Origin: Saprospirales bacterium | GTDB lineage: Bacteria; Bacteroidota; Bacteroidia; Chitinophagales; Saprospiraceae | DNA: 64,000 bases | Reading direction: 5' to 3' | Assembly (NCBI GenBank): GCA_016703765.1 | Contig: JADJBL010000013.1 | Location: 1-64,000 of the forward strand | Shown here: in pieces, positions 48,591-59,425 of the stretch | Numbering within the stretch: the first letter of the stretch is position 1 | Layout of the letters: every line of letters begins with the position of its first letter | Position numbers and translations under genes: made by a program | The notes under the pieces: generated by a model | Database searches by the model: none | What the model was told of the DNA's origin: nothing | The model's input: the letters and a program-made list of their open reading frames with translations, nothing else

Positions 48591-49165
48591 TTAGTCAAAG
48601 TAATATCGAAGGTAATCGTTACGTCGTTTCCAGTGGTCATCGCGCCCATCATAGCGGTAGGAGGCGATACATTGAAATCTGTCATTTTCAACGCTTTAGA
48701 CCCTTTAAAGTTCAGACTTCCATCCGACTGCAGCTTGCCGTCGACGGTCAGGGCAACCGATTTCTTGGAGCCGGCGATGGTCAGGTTGCCGGTGGTTTTA
48801 ACCTTAAATCCGGTCGTGGTCTTCTCAATCCCATCCACCCGTACGAGCTGGAAAGAAATGAGGCTGTGCTCCTTGGATTTCAAGGCCCCGTGGGTTTTGT
48901 TGTCCATGATGGAGCCTTTGGAACTTTTAATGGAAGTCACCGGGAGGCTCAGATCCAGACTGTTGATCCCCTTGAGGGTACTGCTTTCCAGGACAAACAC
49001 GCCAGATCCTTTGAGGCCGGAAACGGTGGAGGTCCAGTCGTGGAGATTGGAGGTGCCGTCAATGGTCATGGAGCTCTTGGAGATCTTATAGGCCGTTTGC
49101 CCTTGTGCCAGGGGCAAGGCAAGGAGGAAAGAGGCGGCTGATAATAAAACGATATTGGCTTTCAT
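48587..49165 (-). CDS. YceI-like protein (first of a pair)
   Basis: 192 residues. MKANIVLLSAASFLLALPLAQG is a signal peptide. DGTSNLHDWTSTVSGLKGSGVF, the first barrel block, KSKEHSLISFQL and TTGNLTIAGSKKSVALTVDGK and LKMTDFNVSPPTAMMGAM are typical YceI strands. It lies upstream of the other YceI gene with a four-base ATGA overlap, so the two are translationally coupled. Related proteins bind polyisoprenoids or ubiquinone-like molecules; ligands here are not known. Confidence 0.9.
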   Translation of the reverse strand: MKANIVLLSAASFLLALPLAQGQTAYKISKSSMTIDGTSNLHDWTSTVSGLKGSGVFVLESSTLKGINSLDLSLPVTSIKSSKGSIMDNKTHGALKSKEHSLISFQLVRVDGIEKTTTGFKVKTTGNLTIAGSKKSVALTVDGKLQSDGSLNFKGSKALKMTDFNVSPPTAMMGAMTTGNDVTITFDITLTK

Positions 49166-49278
49166 ACTTTTATAAATTGGTTGGGATAAAGGTGGGGCAA
49201 TCCGCAACCTGCGGAAATGAGCTTTGTCAGTTCCGCACCGGAAATAAGATAAAATCTGGGTGATTTTTGTCAGCGCGG

Positions 49279-50004
49279 CTATTTGAATTTGATATAACCG
49301 TCTGTATTGCTCTCTCCTTTCATCAGGTCGGTAAACGAGGATTCGACCGTCACGGTATTGCCTTCGATGACCGCGCCGGGGATGGTGGTTTTCTTCACGC
49401 TGCCCGGAAGGTGGTACACGGTTCTGAAGGTGGCCGATTCCATAAAGAGGGAGAGCATGCCCATATCCTCTTCGCTGGCTTCCTCCGCCATTTCGAGTCC
49501 GCTTACCCGGCTGAGTTTTTTTCCTTTCAGGGCAAACATTTCGGCGCTTTTGGCGCCGGGAAGCAGACCCGCGCCCATCGACATGCCGCCTTCCATGGCA
49601 TCGCCCGTTACCTGGTCGAGATTTTGGAGGAAATAGGCAATTTCATCGATCTTCTCGAAATCGAGGCCAAAGCGAATCACCATCCGGTCATTCGCATCGC
49701 TGATCTCCATCTTCATAAAAGCCCTTTCGAAAATCTCCGGCTTGTCCAGGCTCTTGATCTCTTCCGCGTGTGTATCCCGGAAATATACCGTCGAATCGAG
49801 TTCGACCCCGGCCAGGCTATTCTCTCCTTCTTCTCCGGCGCTTTGGAGAAATTCCTTCATGGACTCGTCCATCATGGCGCTCATGTCGATGGAATACAGG
49901 TAGCTGCCTTTACCTCCCTTTTGAAGGTAAAGCTCTTCGAGGATCTCGAAACAGCCGGTGAACAGGAACGCAAGTGGAAGAATAAGAAGAGCCAGACGGT
50001 TCAT
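49279..50004 (-). CDS. Lipoprotein of unknown function
   Basis: 241 residues with a lipobox (AFLFTGC, Cys at about 18). Charged, methionine-rich middle (SAMMDESMKEFLQ, GDAMEGGMSMGAG) with no recognised domain. The C-terminal part (LPGSVKKTTIPGAVIEGNTVTVESSFTDLM) looks like beta strands. It may be the LolA/outer membrane lipid-binding type, but this is only a guess from composition. It is divergent from the MoxR-like ATPase; the intervening 86 bases hold no clear promoter. Confidence 0.75.
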   Translation of the reverse strand: MNRLALLILPLAFLFTGCFEILEELYLQKGGKGSYLYSIDMSAMMDESMKEFLQSAGEEGENSLAGVELDSTVYFRDTHAEEIKSLDKPEIFERAFMKMEISDANDRMVIRFGLDFEKIDEIAYFLQNLDQVTGDAMEGGMSMGAGLLPGAKSAEMFALKGKKLSRVSGLEMAEEASEEDMGMLSLFMESATFRTVYHLPGSVKKTTIPGAVIEGNTVTVESSFTDLMKGESNTDGYIKFK

Positions 50005-50090
50005 AAAGAAAAGGTCTTTTAATTGTCGCCAAGGTACGCCAAAAAACTTACCTTTCGCAAACTTGTTGTATAGCGCTAAACCGGCTGTTC

Positions 50091-51563
50091 ATGCATAAAA
50101 TTCAAACCATAGGTCAACTCAAAGCCTCCGGCTACCGCTCCAAATCGGTCAAGGAGGAAATGCGGGCCAACCTCATTCATTTTCTCAAAACCAAGGACCG
50201 GGTATTCGAGGGTATCATCGGATTTGACGATACGGTTCTCCCGGACATCGAGCGGGCCATCCTCTCCCGCCACAACATCCTGCTCCTGGGCCTTCGGGGC
50301 CAGGCCAAAACCCGTATCGCCCGCCTGCTGGTGCACCTGCTGGACGAATACATCCCCGTCGTGCGCGGCAGCGAGCTGAACGACGATCCGCTGGCGCCCA
50401 TTACCCGCTATTCCAGGGACCTGATCGCCGAGCGCGGCGACGACACGCCGATCGACTGGCTTCACCGCGATGAGCGCTGTGTGGAAAAACTGGCCACCCC
50501 CGACGTCAGCGTGGCCGACCTGATCGGCGACGTCGACCCCATCAAGGCGGCTACGCTCAAACTGCCGTACTCGGATGAACGGGTGATCCACTTCGGGCTG
50601 GTGCCCCGGGCCCACCGCGGGGTTTTTGTCATCAACGAATTGCCCGACCTGCAGGCCCGCATCCAGGTGTCGCTGTTCAATATCTTACAGGAAGGAGATA
50701 TCCAGATCCGGGGCTTCAAACTCCGGCTTCCCCTCGATATCCACTTCGTCTTTACGGCCAATCCGGAGGACTATACCAACCGCGGGAGCATTATCACTCC
50801 GCTCAAGGATCGCATCGAGAGCCAGATCCTGACCCATTACCCCAAAACCATCGAGATCGCAAGGCAGATCACCCGGCAGGAAGCCCGCCTGAGCGAGGAC
50901 CAGCGCAAGGCCATCCGGGTGCCCGAGGTGCTGGAAGTGCTTTTGGAACAGATCGCCTTCTCTGCGCGCGAGAGCGAGTTTGTGGACGAAAAAAGCGGGG
51001 TGTCCGCGCGACTGAGCATTTCGGGATACGAAAACCTGGTCTCCACAGCCGAGCGCCGCATGCTCATCAACGGCGAAACACAGACCACCGCTCGCCTGGC
51101 CGACTTCTGGGGGGTTACCCCCGCCATTACGGGCAAGGTGGAACTCGTGTACGAAGGCGAACAGGAAGGCCCCTACGCCGTGGCCGTCGCCCTGCTGGGC
51201 CAGGCCATCAAAACCTTGTTCCTGCAATACTTTTCCAATCCGGACAAACTGAAAAAAGGCCAGGAAAGGGATCCTTACGGCACGGTGAAGGCCTGGTTTT
51301 CGGCAGGTCATACGATCGACCTGCTCAACGATTCCAGCGACGCCGAGTTTAGAAAAGAGCTCGGCAAGGTGGCCGGCCTGGCCAAATTGGCCGAGCGCCC
51401 GGAATTGAAGGAGGAAGACCGCTCCGTCATGATGGAACTCGCGCTGCACGGACTAGCAGAATTCAATGTATTAAACAAGGAATACCTCGAATCCCGGTTT
51501 TCGTTCCGCGACCTGCTCGCCGGCATGCTCGACGACGATGACTTCGACGAGGAATCCGAATAA
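50091..51563 (+). CDS. MoxR / magnesium-chelatase-like AAA+ ATPase
   Basis: 490 residues. Walker A is GLRGQAKTRIAR, Walker B is VFVINELPDL, and the sensor regions include FTANPEDYTNRGSIITPLKDRI. The ATPase is longer than typical MoxR, with a helical C-terminus (DLLAGMLDDDDFDEESE) and an N-terminal SVKEEMRANLIHFLKTKD. Families of this type act with vWA-domain partners to remodel or metallate proteins. Directly beside it are a lipoprotein and a Sua5-like gene; no vWA gene is seen, and the only DUF58 gene is 15 kb away. Confidence 0.85.
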   Translation: MHKIQTIGQLKASGYRSKSVKEEMRANLIHFLKTKDRVFEGIIGFDDTVLPDIERAILSRHNILLLGLRGQAKTRIARLLVHLLDEYIPVVRGSELNDDPLAPITRYSRDLIAERGDDTPIDWLHRDERCVEKLATPDVSVADLIGDVDPIKAATLKLPYSDERVIHFGLVPRAHRGVFVINELPDLQARIQVSLFNILQEGDIQIRGFKLRLPLDIHFVFTANPEDYTNRGSIITPLKDRIESQILTHYPKTIEIARQITRQEARLSEDQRKAIRVPEVLEVLLEQIAFSARESEFVDEKSGVSARLSISGYENLVSTAERRMLINGETQTTARLADFWGVTPAITGKVELVYEGEQEGPYAVAVALLGQAIKTLFLQYFSNPDKLKKGQERDPYGTVKAWFSAGHTIDLLNDSSDAEFRKELGKVAGLAKLAERPELKEEDRSVMMELALHGLAEFNVLNKEYLESRFSFRDLLAGMLDDDDFDEESE

Positions 51564-51576
51564 AGTTTTATAAGAC

Positions 51577-51640
51577 ATTTGCCGCCAAAGGCGGCAAATT
51601 TTAGGGGTGTTTGGAGGGCCAGCCCTCCACACACCCTTTT
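51577..51640 (+). terminator. Double hairpin terminator
   Basis: ATTTGCCGCC-AAA-GGCGGCAAAT (51577-51599) is followed by a second hairpin, GGGTGT..GGAGGGC-CA-GCCCTCC..ACACCC (51605-51636), and a TTTT run. It starts 13 bases after the ATPase stop codon. Confidence 0.75.
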
Positions 51641-51669
51641 ATAAATTTATTTAGATAACAAAGCAAAAA

Positions 51670-52284
51670 ATGCTTTTACCTATTCATCCGGTCGATCCGG
51701 AAGGGAGAAAGATCCAGCAAGTGATCCAGGTTCTCGGAGCCGGAGGGGTCATTGCTTACCCCACCGACACCATTTACGGCCTGGGCTGCGACCTGCTCCA
51801 GCCCAAAGCCATCGAACGGGTTTGCCGGATACGCCAGCTGGACCCGCAAAAGGCCCTGCTGACTTTGATCTGCAAAGATATCAGCCAGATCGCCGGGTAT
51901 GCCCACCAAATCGACAATGAGGTATTTCGCCTTCTGAAAAAGAACCTCCCCGGCCCTTTTACCTTCATTTTGCGGGCGGGAAACCAATTGCCCAAGACCC
52001 TCAAAAACAGAAAAGGAACCATCGGGGTCAGGATGCCCGACCACCGCATTACCCAGGCCATTCTGGAGGTTTTGCAGCGCCCCATGCTCTCCGCTACGCT
52101 GCGCTCCGACGACTACGAGGAGGAATACGAAAACGACCCGGAAGAAATTAACGAGCATTTCGGAAACCTCGTCGATCTGGTGATCGACGGCGGCATCGGA
52201 GGGCGGATCCCCTCCACCGTGGTCGACTGCACAGGCGATGAACCCAGTATTATCCGCGAAGGCGCAGGGGAGCTCCGATTTTAA
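51670..52284 (+). CDS. L-threonylcarbamoyladenylate synthase (Sua5/YrdC/YciO family)
   Basis: 204 residues. The YrdC fold is shown by GGVIAYPTDTIYGLGCDLLQPKAIERV, KALLTLICKDISQIAGYA, FRLLKKNLPGPFTFIL and GTIGVRMPDH. The usual KR.xK RNA/ATP site here reads RQLDPQKAL, and SATLRSDDYEE replaces the common ...SANxSG, which is closer to YciO than to TsaC. So it is a paralogue whose t6A role is uncertain. Upstream is a strong terminator; downstream a promoter leads to the TonB receptor. Confidence 0.85.
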   Translation: MLLPIHPVDPEGRKIQQVIQVLGAGGVIAYPTDTIYGLGCDLLQPKAIERVCRIRQLDPQKALLTLICKDISQIAGYAHQIDNEVFRLLKKNLPGPFTFILRAGNQLPKTLKNRKGTIGVRMPDHRITQAILEVLQRPMLSATLRSDDYEEEYENDPEEINEHFGNLVDLVIDGGIGGRIPSTVVDCTGDEPSIIREGAGELRF

Positions 52285-52307
52285 TCAAAAGACGGATTCA
52301 TGACGAA

Positions 52308-52334
52308 TTGCCATCCGGGAAAGCCGTATATTTG
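52308..52334 (+). promoter_or_regulatory. Promoter of the TonB-receptor gene
   Basis: TATATTTG (52327-52334) matches the -7 consensus TAnnTTTG and a TTG (52308-52310) sits 16 bases upstream, near the -33 position. The start codon is at 52372, a leader of about 30 bases. Confidence 0.6.
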
Positions 52335-52371
52335 CGGCGTTTTCCCCCAAGGGGGCTAAAAATCCATTCGT

Positions 52372-54666
52372 ATGAAGCTATGTAACCTACTGCTTTCCGG
52401 ACTTTTGCTGTTGGTCTCAGTTAACCTCCACGCTCAAACCGGCGGGGTCCGGGGCAACGTCTTCGACAAAGCCTCCGGCGAACCCATTCTCTACGGCACC
52501 ATCATTCTGGAAGGGACCTCCTTCGGTACGAATACCGATCTGGACGGTTTTTTCAGCATTCCCAACATTCCGGCAGGCGCCTATCAACTCATCATTACCT
52601 ACATCGGCTACGACAGTCTCCGGGTCGCTGTGGACATCACCGCCAACACCTATAATTACCAGCGCCTTTTTATCGAGGAAAGCAGCGTCCAATTGGGCAC
52701 GGTCAACGTCTCGGCGCGGAAGGAAAAGGCCAAGGCGGATGTTCAGATCTCGGAGATAACCCTTACCCCCAGGCAGATCCAGGCCCTTCCGTCCACGGGC
52801 GGCGATCCCGATATCGCCCAATACCTCACCGTTTTGCCCGGGATCATTACCTCGGGCGACCAGGGGGGGCAGCTCTACATCCGGGGCGGGGCGCCCATCC
52901 AAAACCTCATTCTCCTCGACGGGATGACCATTTACAACCCTTTCCATTCCATCGGTTTTTATTCGGTTTTTGAAACGGAGACCATTCGAAGCGTGGATGT
53001 GCTGACCGGCGGATTTAATGCCGAATACGGCGGAAGGATCTCTTCGGTGCTCGATATCAGGACCCGCGAAGGGAACATGAAAAGGCTGGGGGGATTGGTT
53101 TCCGCCAGTCCTTTTATGGCTCGCGCCGTGCTCGAAGGCCCGTTGAAAAAACTCGAAGCGGACGGCGGCGGCAGTTCTTCCTTCATGGTGACCGCCAAGC
53201 ACTCTTACATCGATCAGACCTCTAAATATCTATATTCCTACGCCAAGTCTGCCCTCGACTCCAGCAGCAACTCCCTGCCCTTTACTTTCACCGATTTCTA
53301 CGGAAAAATGTCCTTTCTGACCGGCAACGGGACCAAGTTCAACCTCTTCGGGTTCAATTTCCGCGATGGGGTAGATTACCTGGCGGCCAATCTGGACTGG
53401 AACACGACGGGCGGGGGCATGAATTTTACGGTCGTGCCTCCCAACTCCAACCTCATTTTTGGCGGTACCATCGGGTACTCCGATTATATGATCACCCTGG
53501 TGGAGTCGGGCGAAGACCCCCGGACCAGCAGGATCGGAAACGTGTCGGCCCTGCTCGATTTTACTTATTTCGGAGGCAAGAGCCAACTCAATTACGGAAT
53601 CCAGTTCAACGGGATCAACACCGATTTTGTGTTCCGCAACTTCCTGGATATCACCATCCAGCAAAAGGATTTCACTACGGAACTGTCGGGTTTCCTGATC
53701 TATAAGCAACGCCTGGCCAACTGGGTGTTGGAGCCCAGCCTTCGCATACAGATGTACGCCTCGCAGGGCAATACCTCCATCGAGCCGAGATTCGGGGCTA
53801 AATACAACGCGAGCAAAAAGTTCAGGCTGAAGTTTGCTGGGGGTATGTATTCGCAAAACCTGACCAGCAGCGTCAACGAACAGGATGTCATCAACCTCTT
53901 CGTGGGATTCCTCACCGGGCCGGAGCAGACCATCTACGAGCCGGGCACCCAGACTCCTGCCAACCACCGCCTGCAAAAATCCATCCACGGGATCGCAGGG
54001 ATGGAGATCGACCTGGTGGATAACCTGGAGCTGAATGTCGAAGGCTATTACAAGGGCTTTACCCAGCTGATCAACCTCAACCGGAACAAGCGCAGGGCGC
54101 AGGACCCCGATTTTGCCACCGAAACGGGAGAAGCCTACGGCGCCGACCTTTCCCTGCGCTACGAAACTCCCAGCCTTTACCTCTGGGGTACCTACTCGCT
54201 GACCTACGTCTTCCGCAACGACGGCGAACAGGTGTACCCCACCGTTTTTGATCGCCGCCACAACGTAAACCTGTTGGGCACCTATTCCTTTGGAAACAAA
54301 AAAACCTGGGAGTTTGGCCTCCGCTGGAATTTCGGCTCGCCCTTCCCCTTCACCCAGACTCTGGGATTCTATCCCTTCGTCAACTTCCTGGAAGAAGGGC
54401 TCGGCACCGACCCGAAAACGGATAACCCTCCGCTCGGCATCATCTACACCCCGGAATTGAACGGCGGCCGCCTGATCTCCTTCCACCGCCTCGACGCTTC
54501 GCTTAAGCGCAGATTCAGCCTTTCGGAAAACCTCTCCCTGGAAGCTTCCGCAAGCGTAACCAACCTCTACAATCGCAGAAATATTTTCTACATCGACCGC
54601 AAAACGGCCGAAAGGGTAGATCAGCTGCCGCTGCTGCCCAGTCTCTCATTAACTATGCATTTTTGA
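52372..54666 (+). CDS. TonB-dependent receptor with carboxypeptidase-like N-terminal domain
   Basis: 764 residues with signal peptide MKLCNLLLSGLLLLVSVNLHAQ. Residues about 25-110 are the CarboxypepD_reg-like domain (GVRGNVFDKASGEPILYGTIILEGTSFGTNTDLDGFFSIPNIPAG). The plug follows (LPSTGGDPDIAQYLTVLPGI, GGQLYIRGGAPIQNLILLDGM, AEYGGRISSVLDIRTREGN), then a large barrel ending in an aromatic residue (LSLTMHF). It takes up a bulky ligand across the outer membrane with ExbBD-TonB energy. No SusD partner is beside it. A nested word-repeat terminator follows immediately. Confidence 0.93.
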   Translation: MKLCNLLLSGLLLLVSVNLHAQTGGVRGNVFDKASGEPILYGTIILEGTSFGTNTDLDGFFSIPNIPAGAYQLIITYIGYDSLRVAVDITANTYNYQRLFIEESSVQLGTVNVSARKEKAKADVQISEITLTPRQIQALPSTGGDPDIAQYLTVLPGIITSGDQGGQLYIRGGAPIQNLILLDGMTIYNPFHSIGFYSVFETETIRSVDVLTGGFNAEYGGRISSVLDIRTREGNMKRLGGLVSASPFMARAVLEGPLKKLEADGGGSSSFMVTAKHSYIDQTSKYLYSYAKSALDSSSNSLPFTFTDFYGKMSFLTGNGTKFNLFGFNFRDGVDYLAANLDWNTTGGGMNFTVVPPNSNLIFGGTIGYSDYMITLVESGEDPRTSRIGNVSALLDFTYFGGKSQLNYGIQFNGINTDFVFRNFLDITIQQKDFTTELSGFLIYKQRLANWVLEPSLRIQMYASQGNTSIEPRFGAKYNASKKFRLKFAGGMYSQNLTSSVNEQDVINLFVGFLTGPEQTIYEPGTQTPANHRLQKSIHGIAGMEIDLVDNLELNVEGYYKGFTQLINLNRNKRRAQDPDFATETGEAYGADLSLRYETPSLYLWGTYSLTYVFRNDGEQVYPTVFDRRHNVNLLGTYSFGNKKTWEFGLRWNFGSPFPFTQTLGFYPFVNFLEEGLGTDPKTDNPPLGIIYTPELNGGRLISFHRLDASLKRRFSLSENLSLEASASVTNLYNRRNIFYIDRKTAERVDQLPLLPSLSLTMHF

Positions 54667-54668
54667 GG

Positions 54669-54780
54669 GAGTTGAAAAGTTGAAAAGTTTATTGATTATA
54701 AATGAAAAAGGGTTGGAAATCACTCCAACCCTTTTTTTATTAACCATCAAAAAAACTCTTCAACTCTTCAACTTTTCAAC
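54669..54780. repeat. Nested word-repeat palindrome with inner terminator
   Basis: GTTGAAAA words (from 54671) are complementary to TTCAACTC/TTTTCAAC words near 54754-54780 (8-9-nt period). Inside is a regular 13-bp stem: AAAAAGGGTTGGA at 54705 and TCCAACCCTTTTT at 54724, with a six-base loop. It separates two convergent genes and could terminate both. Confidence 0.85.
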
Positions 54781-54782
54781 TA

Positions 54783-57700
54783 TTATCTCAGCAGGGTTAC
54801 TTCTCCTTTCAACAACACTTCCTGTCCATCTCCCATCGAAAGAAGAATCAGGTAGGCGTAAGCGTCCGAAGCGGCGGGTTTGCCTTTCTGAGTGCCATCC
54901 CAGCCCAGGTCGCCGCGTTCGTTGTCGTAGACCTTCTGGCCCCAACGGTTGAATACCTTGAATTCGAGGATTTCTACGGCCTCGTTTTTCAGCAGGCGGA
55001 AATTATCGTTGTTGCCGTCCCCGTCGGGGGTAAAGGCGTTGGGTAGTTCGAACTGGCTGTTGTTGACCACGATGTCGATCGCGAGGGTGGATTCACAACC
55101 CAGGGCATCCACGATCAGGACGCTATAGGTAGCAATAGTTCCGTCTTCTTCCACGCTGGGCGCTTCGGTGTCGAATGGGTTCAGATCGACCCCGCTGCCG
55201 ATGGTCTCCTGTCCGAGATACCAGGTGAACAAGGGTTGCAGGAGACCTGCCGGATTGGTGAATGCCTCCAGTTGAAGCGGAGTGCCCTCGAAGACATCCC
55301 CGGAAGGCGTGACCACCAGGCTGTCGATGCTGAAGCCGGGTGAAACGTCTATGGTAATGGTTTCCGAAACCAGGTAGCATGCAGTCGAAAATTCAACCGT
55401 ATAATCCGTCAAACCGGTGGGCGACACGAAAATGCTTTGACCGGTTTCCCCGCCGGGCAGCCAGAGAAAATCTCCCGGCACGTCTGCCGAAGCGGTCAGT
55501 TCGATAATGTTCCCCGTGCAAATGATGGCATCGGGGCTGACAGTCAGCACCGGTGGCACGGAAAGCACAATGACCGTAATCGTGTCCAGCCTGGCATCGC
55601 ATCCGGGCGTTTGAACCGAAAGTATGTAGGTGGTCGTCACAGTGGGGGAAGACCACCGGGTTGGGGTCGGTGGAAACCACGTTGCCGTCGACGGTCCAGA
55701 TATACGTAGCATTCGGGTCCGGATCATTGAGGTTGAGCTGGATGGAATCGCCCGGGCATAGTGTCGGAGCGCCGGGGAATGTGACGTCGGGCAGCACCAC
55801 GACCTCTATGAAAGCGCTGGCGCCCACGGGGCATCCCTGAAACTCTCCTTCTACCTCATAGGTGGTGGAGCCGAAGGGATTGGCAAGCGGGTTGGGGCAA
55901 TCGGCGCAACTGAGCCCGTCTGTGGGGGTCCAGGTATAGGAGTCGATCGGATCGTTGGACATTACAGTGAGCTGAATGGTATCTCCCTTGCAAATCGTGG
56001 AATTGCTGGGCTCGATAGAAATAAACGCGGTAGGGATCACGATGATCTCTATTTCCGCCGTATCCACGCAGGCCCTGTTGGTGGTAATCCTTTGGAATGT
56101 TGTGGTTGTCACGGCTTCGATAACCAGGTTCCAGAGGGTATCGGGCGTGAGGTGGCCCAATTGGGGGATCCACAGGTGCTGAATATCCGGGAAATTGGCC
56201 GGTTCGTAATTGGGAGAGGTGATCGTGATGATCTCACCCTGGCAGTAAGACTCTTTATCCGGTATGAGCTTGGTGATCTCGTTGAATGGGATCGAATCGA
56301 CGCGGATATGGATGGAATCCACGACCACACATGCTCCGACAGTAAGGGTCGCATAGTAGGTAGTGGATTCGGTCGGCGTGGCGGTCGGATTGGTGCTAGT
56401 GGGCGGGGCGATGGTCCCGTCGTTGGGGAGCCACTGCAAGCCCAGGCCTGCCGTAGAGGTAAAGGCGGTCAGATCGACCGAGCTACCAAGGCAAAGGTCC
56501 AGAGAGTCGGCGGCAGGGACCAGGATGTCCACTTCGGCAGGGATGACGGTGACGGAAGCGGTCGTGGTATCGGCGCAGAAAGCGTTCTGGCTGGTAGCGA
56601 TCAGCGTATAGACCGTAGAGACTTCCGGCGTAACGGTCGGTCCGGAGGCCGCAGGGGTGGTCAGGGTCGGGTCGTTGGGGTTGGAAGTCCAAAGGTATTT
56701 GGTCGTCACGCCCGTAATCTGATTAGCCAGAGTCACGCTGTAGTTTTGGCAGATAATGGTATCCGTGAAAGTCAGTTCGGGGAAAGCAAACGGATCGACG
56801 TTGATCGTGATCTGGTCGCTGTCGGTGCATCCCGCGATCTGTACGGTGACGGTATAGGTAGTATTAAAGAGCGGGGCAATATCGACGACCGGAGAGTTGA
56901 GCGGGTCGAGGATGGTGGAGTTGCTGGTCCACTGCAGGCCCGAGTTGCCCACGTTGTTGTCGGCGTTCAGGGCAATGGTATCGCCCTGGCAGATACCGAT
57001 CGGCCCGAGGGCTTCGATTTCCACCTGCGGATCGACGACGTCAAGGAAAATGCTGTCCACGTCGAAGCAAACACCGAGAGTACCTACGACATATACCATC
57101 GTGTCGGTGGCGGGATTGGCGAAGGGATCGGGTCCGTTGGGATCGTCGAAAACGCCGGCGGGTGACCAGACGTAGTCGAGTGCGCCGACTACATCCAGTT
57201 GTACGCCGATACCGGCGCAAACGAAGATCGAATCGGCAGCGCCTGCGAAAATTTCCACAGCCAGTTCGTCGTGAATCTCGATGACCAGTTCTTCAAAGGC
57301 GATCTCGCCACAGCCGAAGTCGTTGGTCAATTGGATGATGATGGTTTCCACGCCTTCGGAAATACCGTCGGCCAAGGAGATGATCGGGAAGGAAAAAGAG
57401 GTGCTGCCTATCGGAAAAGTGATCTCGGAGGGGATGTTGAGTTCGTAATCGACGCCGGGCGTAGCAGTACCGGAGATGATCACATTATAGGTGACCACTT
57501 CATCCGACGGAGAGGTCAATCCGATCACGATTTCGTCGGGGATGTCGGTACATTCCTCGACCAGATATTGAATCCCGTTGTTGTAGTCGATGCCCAGGGT
57601 AGGCGTGCCGCCTTTGATATCGGAAATGAATACACCCGAGTCAAAGGCTGTATCCCCGCGGTCGGCGATGGCCAGTTTGATATGGTAGGTGTTGCAGGGA

Positions 57701-59277
57701 ATAACCTGGGAGTAGGCGGTGAGGCTGGATTTGACCCCGAGAAAGTCGGAGGTCAGTCCATCGTACACTACGCTGGGTCCGGTGAGGTTGTTGCGATAAA
57801 ACTCCCAGTTGAGCTGGTTGTTCACGCTGTTGATCTGGACCGGCACGTTGAGCGGCGCGGGGAGCTTGGCCAGGTTTTTCTGGCCGTTCAAACCCGGATC
57901 GCCCACGATGCCGGGGCCGGAGATAAGGAAGGCAAAGATATCGTTGACGCTGGAGTTGACGTATTCGGGATATTCTTCAGAACCGAACACATACTCGAAA
58001 GATAGCTCATCCGTAGCGGCGTACACATCGACCTCAATGATACAGGCGTCGTTTGACAGGGTGCCGTTTCCGCTTTGCGTGGAAATGGTATTGAGGTCGG
58101 CATCGCCCGGAGAACCCCAGGAAGTGGACGCGAACATATTACCGGGGTGATTGATCCCTATCGTGAAACCCTGGTCTGCCACGCGGCCGGAGGTCAGCAC
58201 CAGACCTTTGTTCAGGCCGAGGTTGGTGAAATCGCCCGCGTCAAAGGTTCCGTATGCGCCCTGGGGACAGTTGATGTTGGTGATGGTTACGTCTGTCAGG
58301 GGCGAAGCGATATAATCGATGATGGTCGTGGTGTCTACCACGCCGTCCACGATGATCAGGTCGGGCGGATCGCAGGGCGTGGTCGAGCATTCCCACTGGC
58401 CGTAGAATCCATCCAAATTGATGGTTCCGTCTGAAATAAATTGCAAGGTCAGGGCGCCGCTGCTGGCCTGGACGGTATAGGAGACGGAGCCCCCTCCGGA
58501 TGCGCCGCCCTGCACGGTGGCGATAAGGGGAGAGGCCGTGTTCGGACCGTTGAAAAAGCGGATGGCGTCGGTGCCGGTCAGCGCGATGTTGTAGTAGTTG
58601 AGGGTGAAGGTAATACAACCCACAGGGCCCGGAGGAATGATGGTAAAGGTGAAATTCTGGTTTACGCTGTAATCTCCGTCCGGTCCGCCGCTATCATAGA
58701 TCTCGCCGCTGCAGAGCGTGGTGGTCTGATTTTCGTCGAGGATGACCACGGGCGGTTTTTCGATGATGCAGAGCTGGAAAGAACCCCAGTTTGGGGCGGC
58801 GGTGGCGGAATAATCGGTGATCCGCACGAAGTAGGGGAGGCCCGCATCCAGACCGCTGAGCTCGATCTCCACCACGTTTTCGTTGATGATGGCCGCGCGG
58901 CAATCGAGGATCTCCATCCCGTCGACCTCGCAATCACCCCGGTATATGGCGATCTGGGGCATGTTCATTGCCACAGAGCCCATGCCGTCGGTGATCCCGG
59001 TGACGGTGATGAGGTAATCATCGATGGTGTCAGAGGCGATGAAAGAGAACCATACATCGTGATCCATTTCCCCCAAACCGGAGCAGTTGGCTATATTGGG
59101 AATGTTGTCATTCCCGATATCGCTTGGGGTGGCGTCGAAGTTGGTGAAGAAAACCGTAGAATCGCAAAACGGGGCTTCGCCCAGGTCAATAATGCCGGGG
59201 CAATCGTCGTTGACCGGGGCCTGGGTGTAGGCCGCAATTGCAATAAAAAGAAAGAGAAGGGTAAGCAATTTTCTCAT
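54783..59277 (-). CDS. Giant secreted adhesin-like protein with choice-of-anchor L and gliding-type C-terminal domain, one frameshift
   Basis: 1,497 residues after removing one extra T near 55651 (NPVV continues as SPTVTTTYILSV). A signal peptide (MRKLLTLLFLFIAIAAYTQ) leads to an Ig-like start, a CUB-like segment, a choice-of-anchor L domain (NHPGNMFASTSWGSPGDADLN, VFGSEEYPEYVNSSVNDIFAF) at about residues 350-560, a Calx-beta-like strand region, and at least six PKD/Ig-like repeats with V-x-Y-T-W motifs and paired cysteines. The end (ELPNAFTPDGDGNNDNF, FNRWGQKVYDN, WDGTQKGKPA) is the gliding-motility-associated CTD (type B T9SS signal). Likely a cell-surface or secreted adhesin. Confidence 0.9.
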
Positions 59278-59311
59278 AAGCCCGAAAAATTATTTGTATG
59301 GTTCCAGTTTT

Positions 59312-59319
59312 CAAAAGTA
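59312..59319 (-). promoter_or_regulatory. -7 element of the giant adhesin gene
   Basis: The minus strand reads TACTTTTG, an exact TAnnTTTG match, 35 bases before the ATG at 59277. No clear -33 box is seen. Confidence 0.4.
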
Positions 59320-59425
59320 CGATCTTTTTAATGCTTTCCAGCTTCGCGCCGGAATATTCATGTCGCCAAAGTAGCATTTCTTAAGATAAATTTTTCCTTT
59401 GGGGATTATTTTAAGAGAAGGTCCT

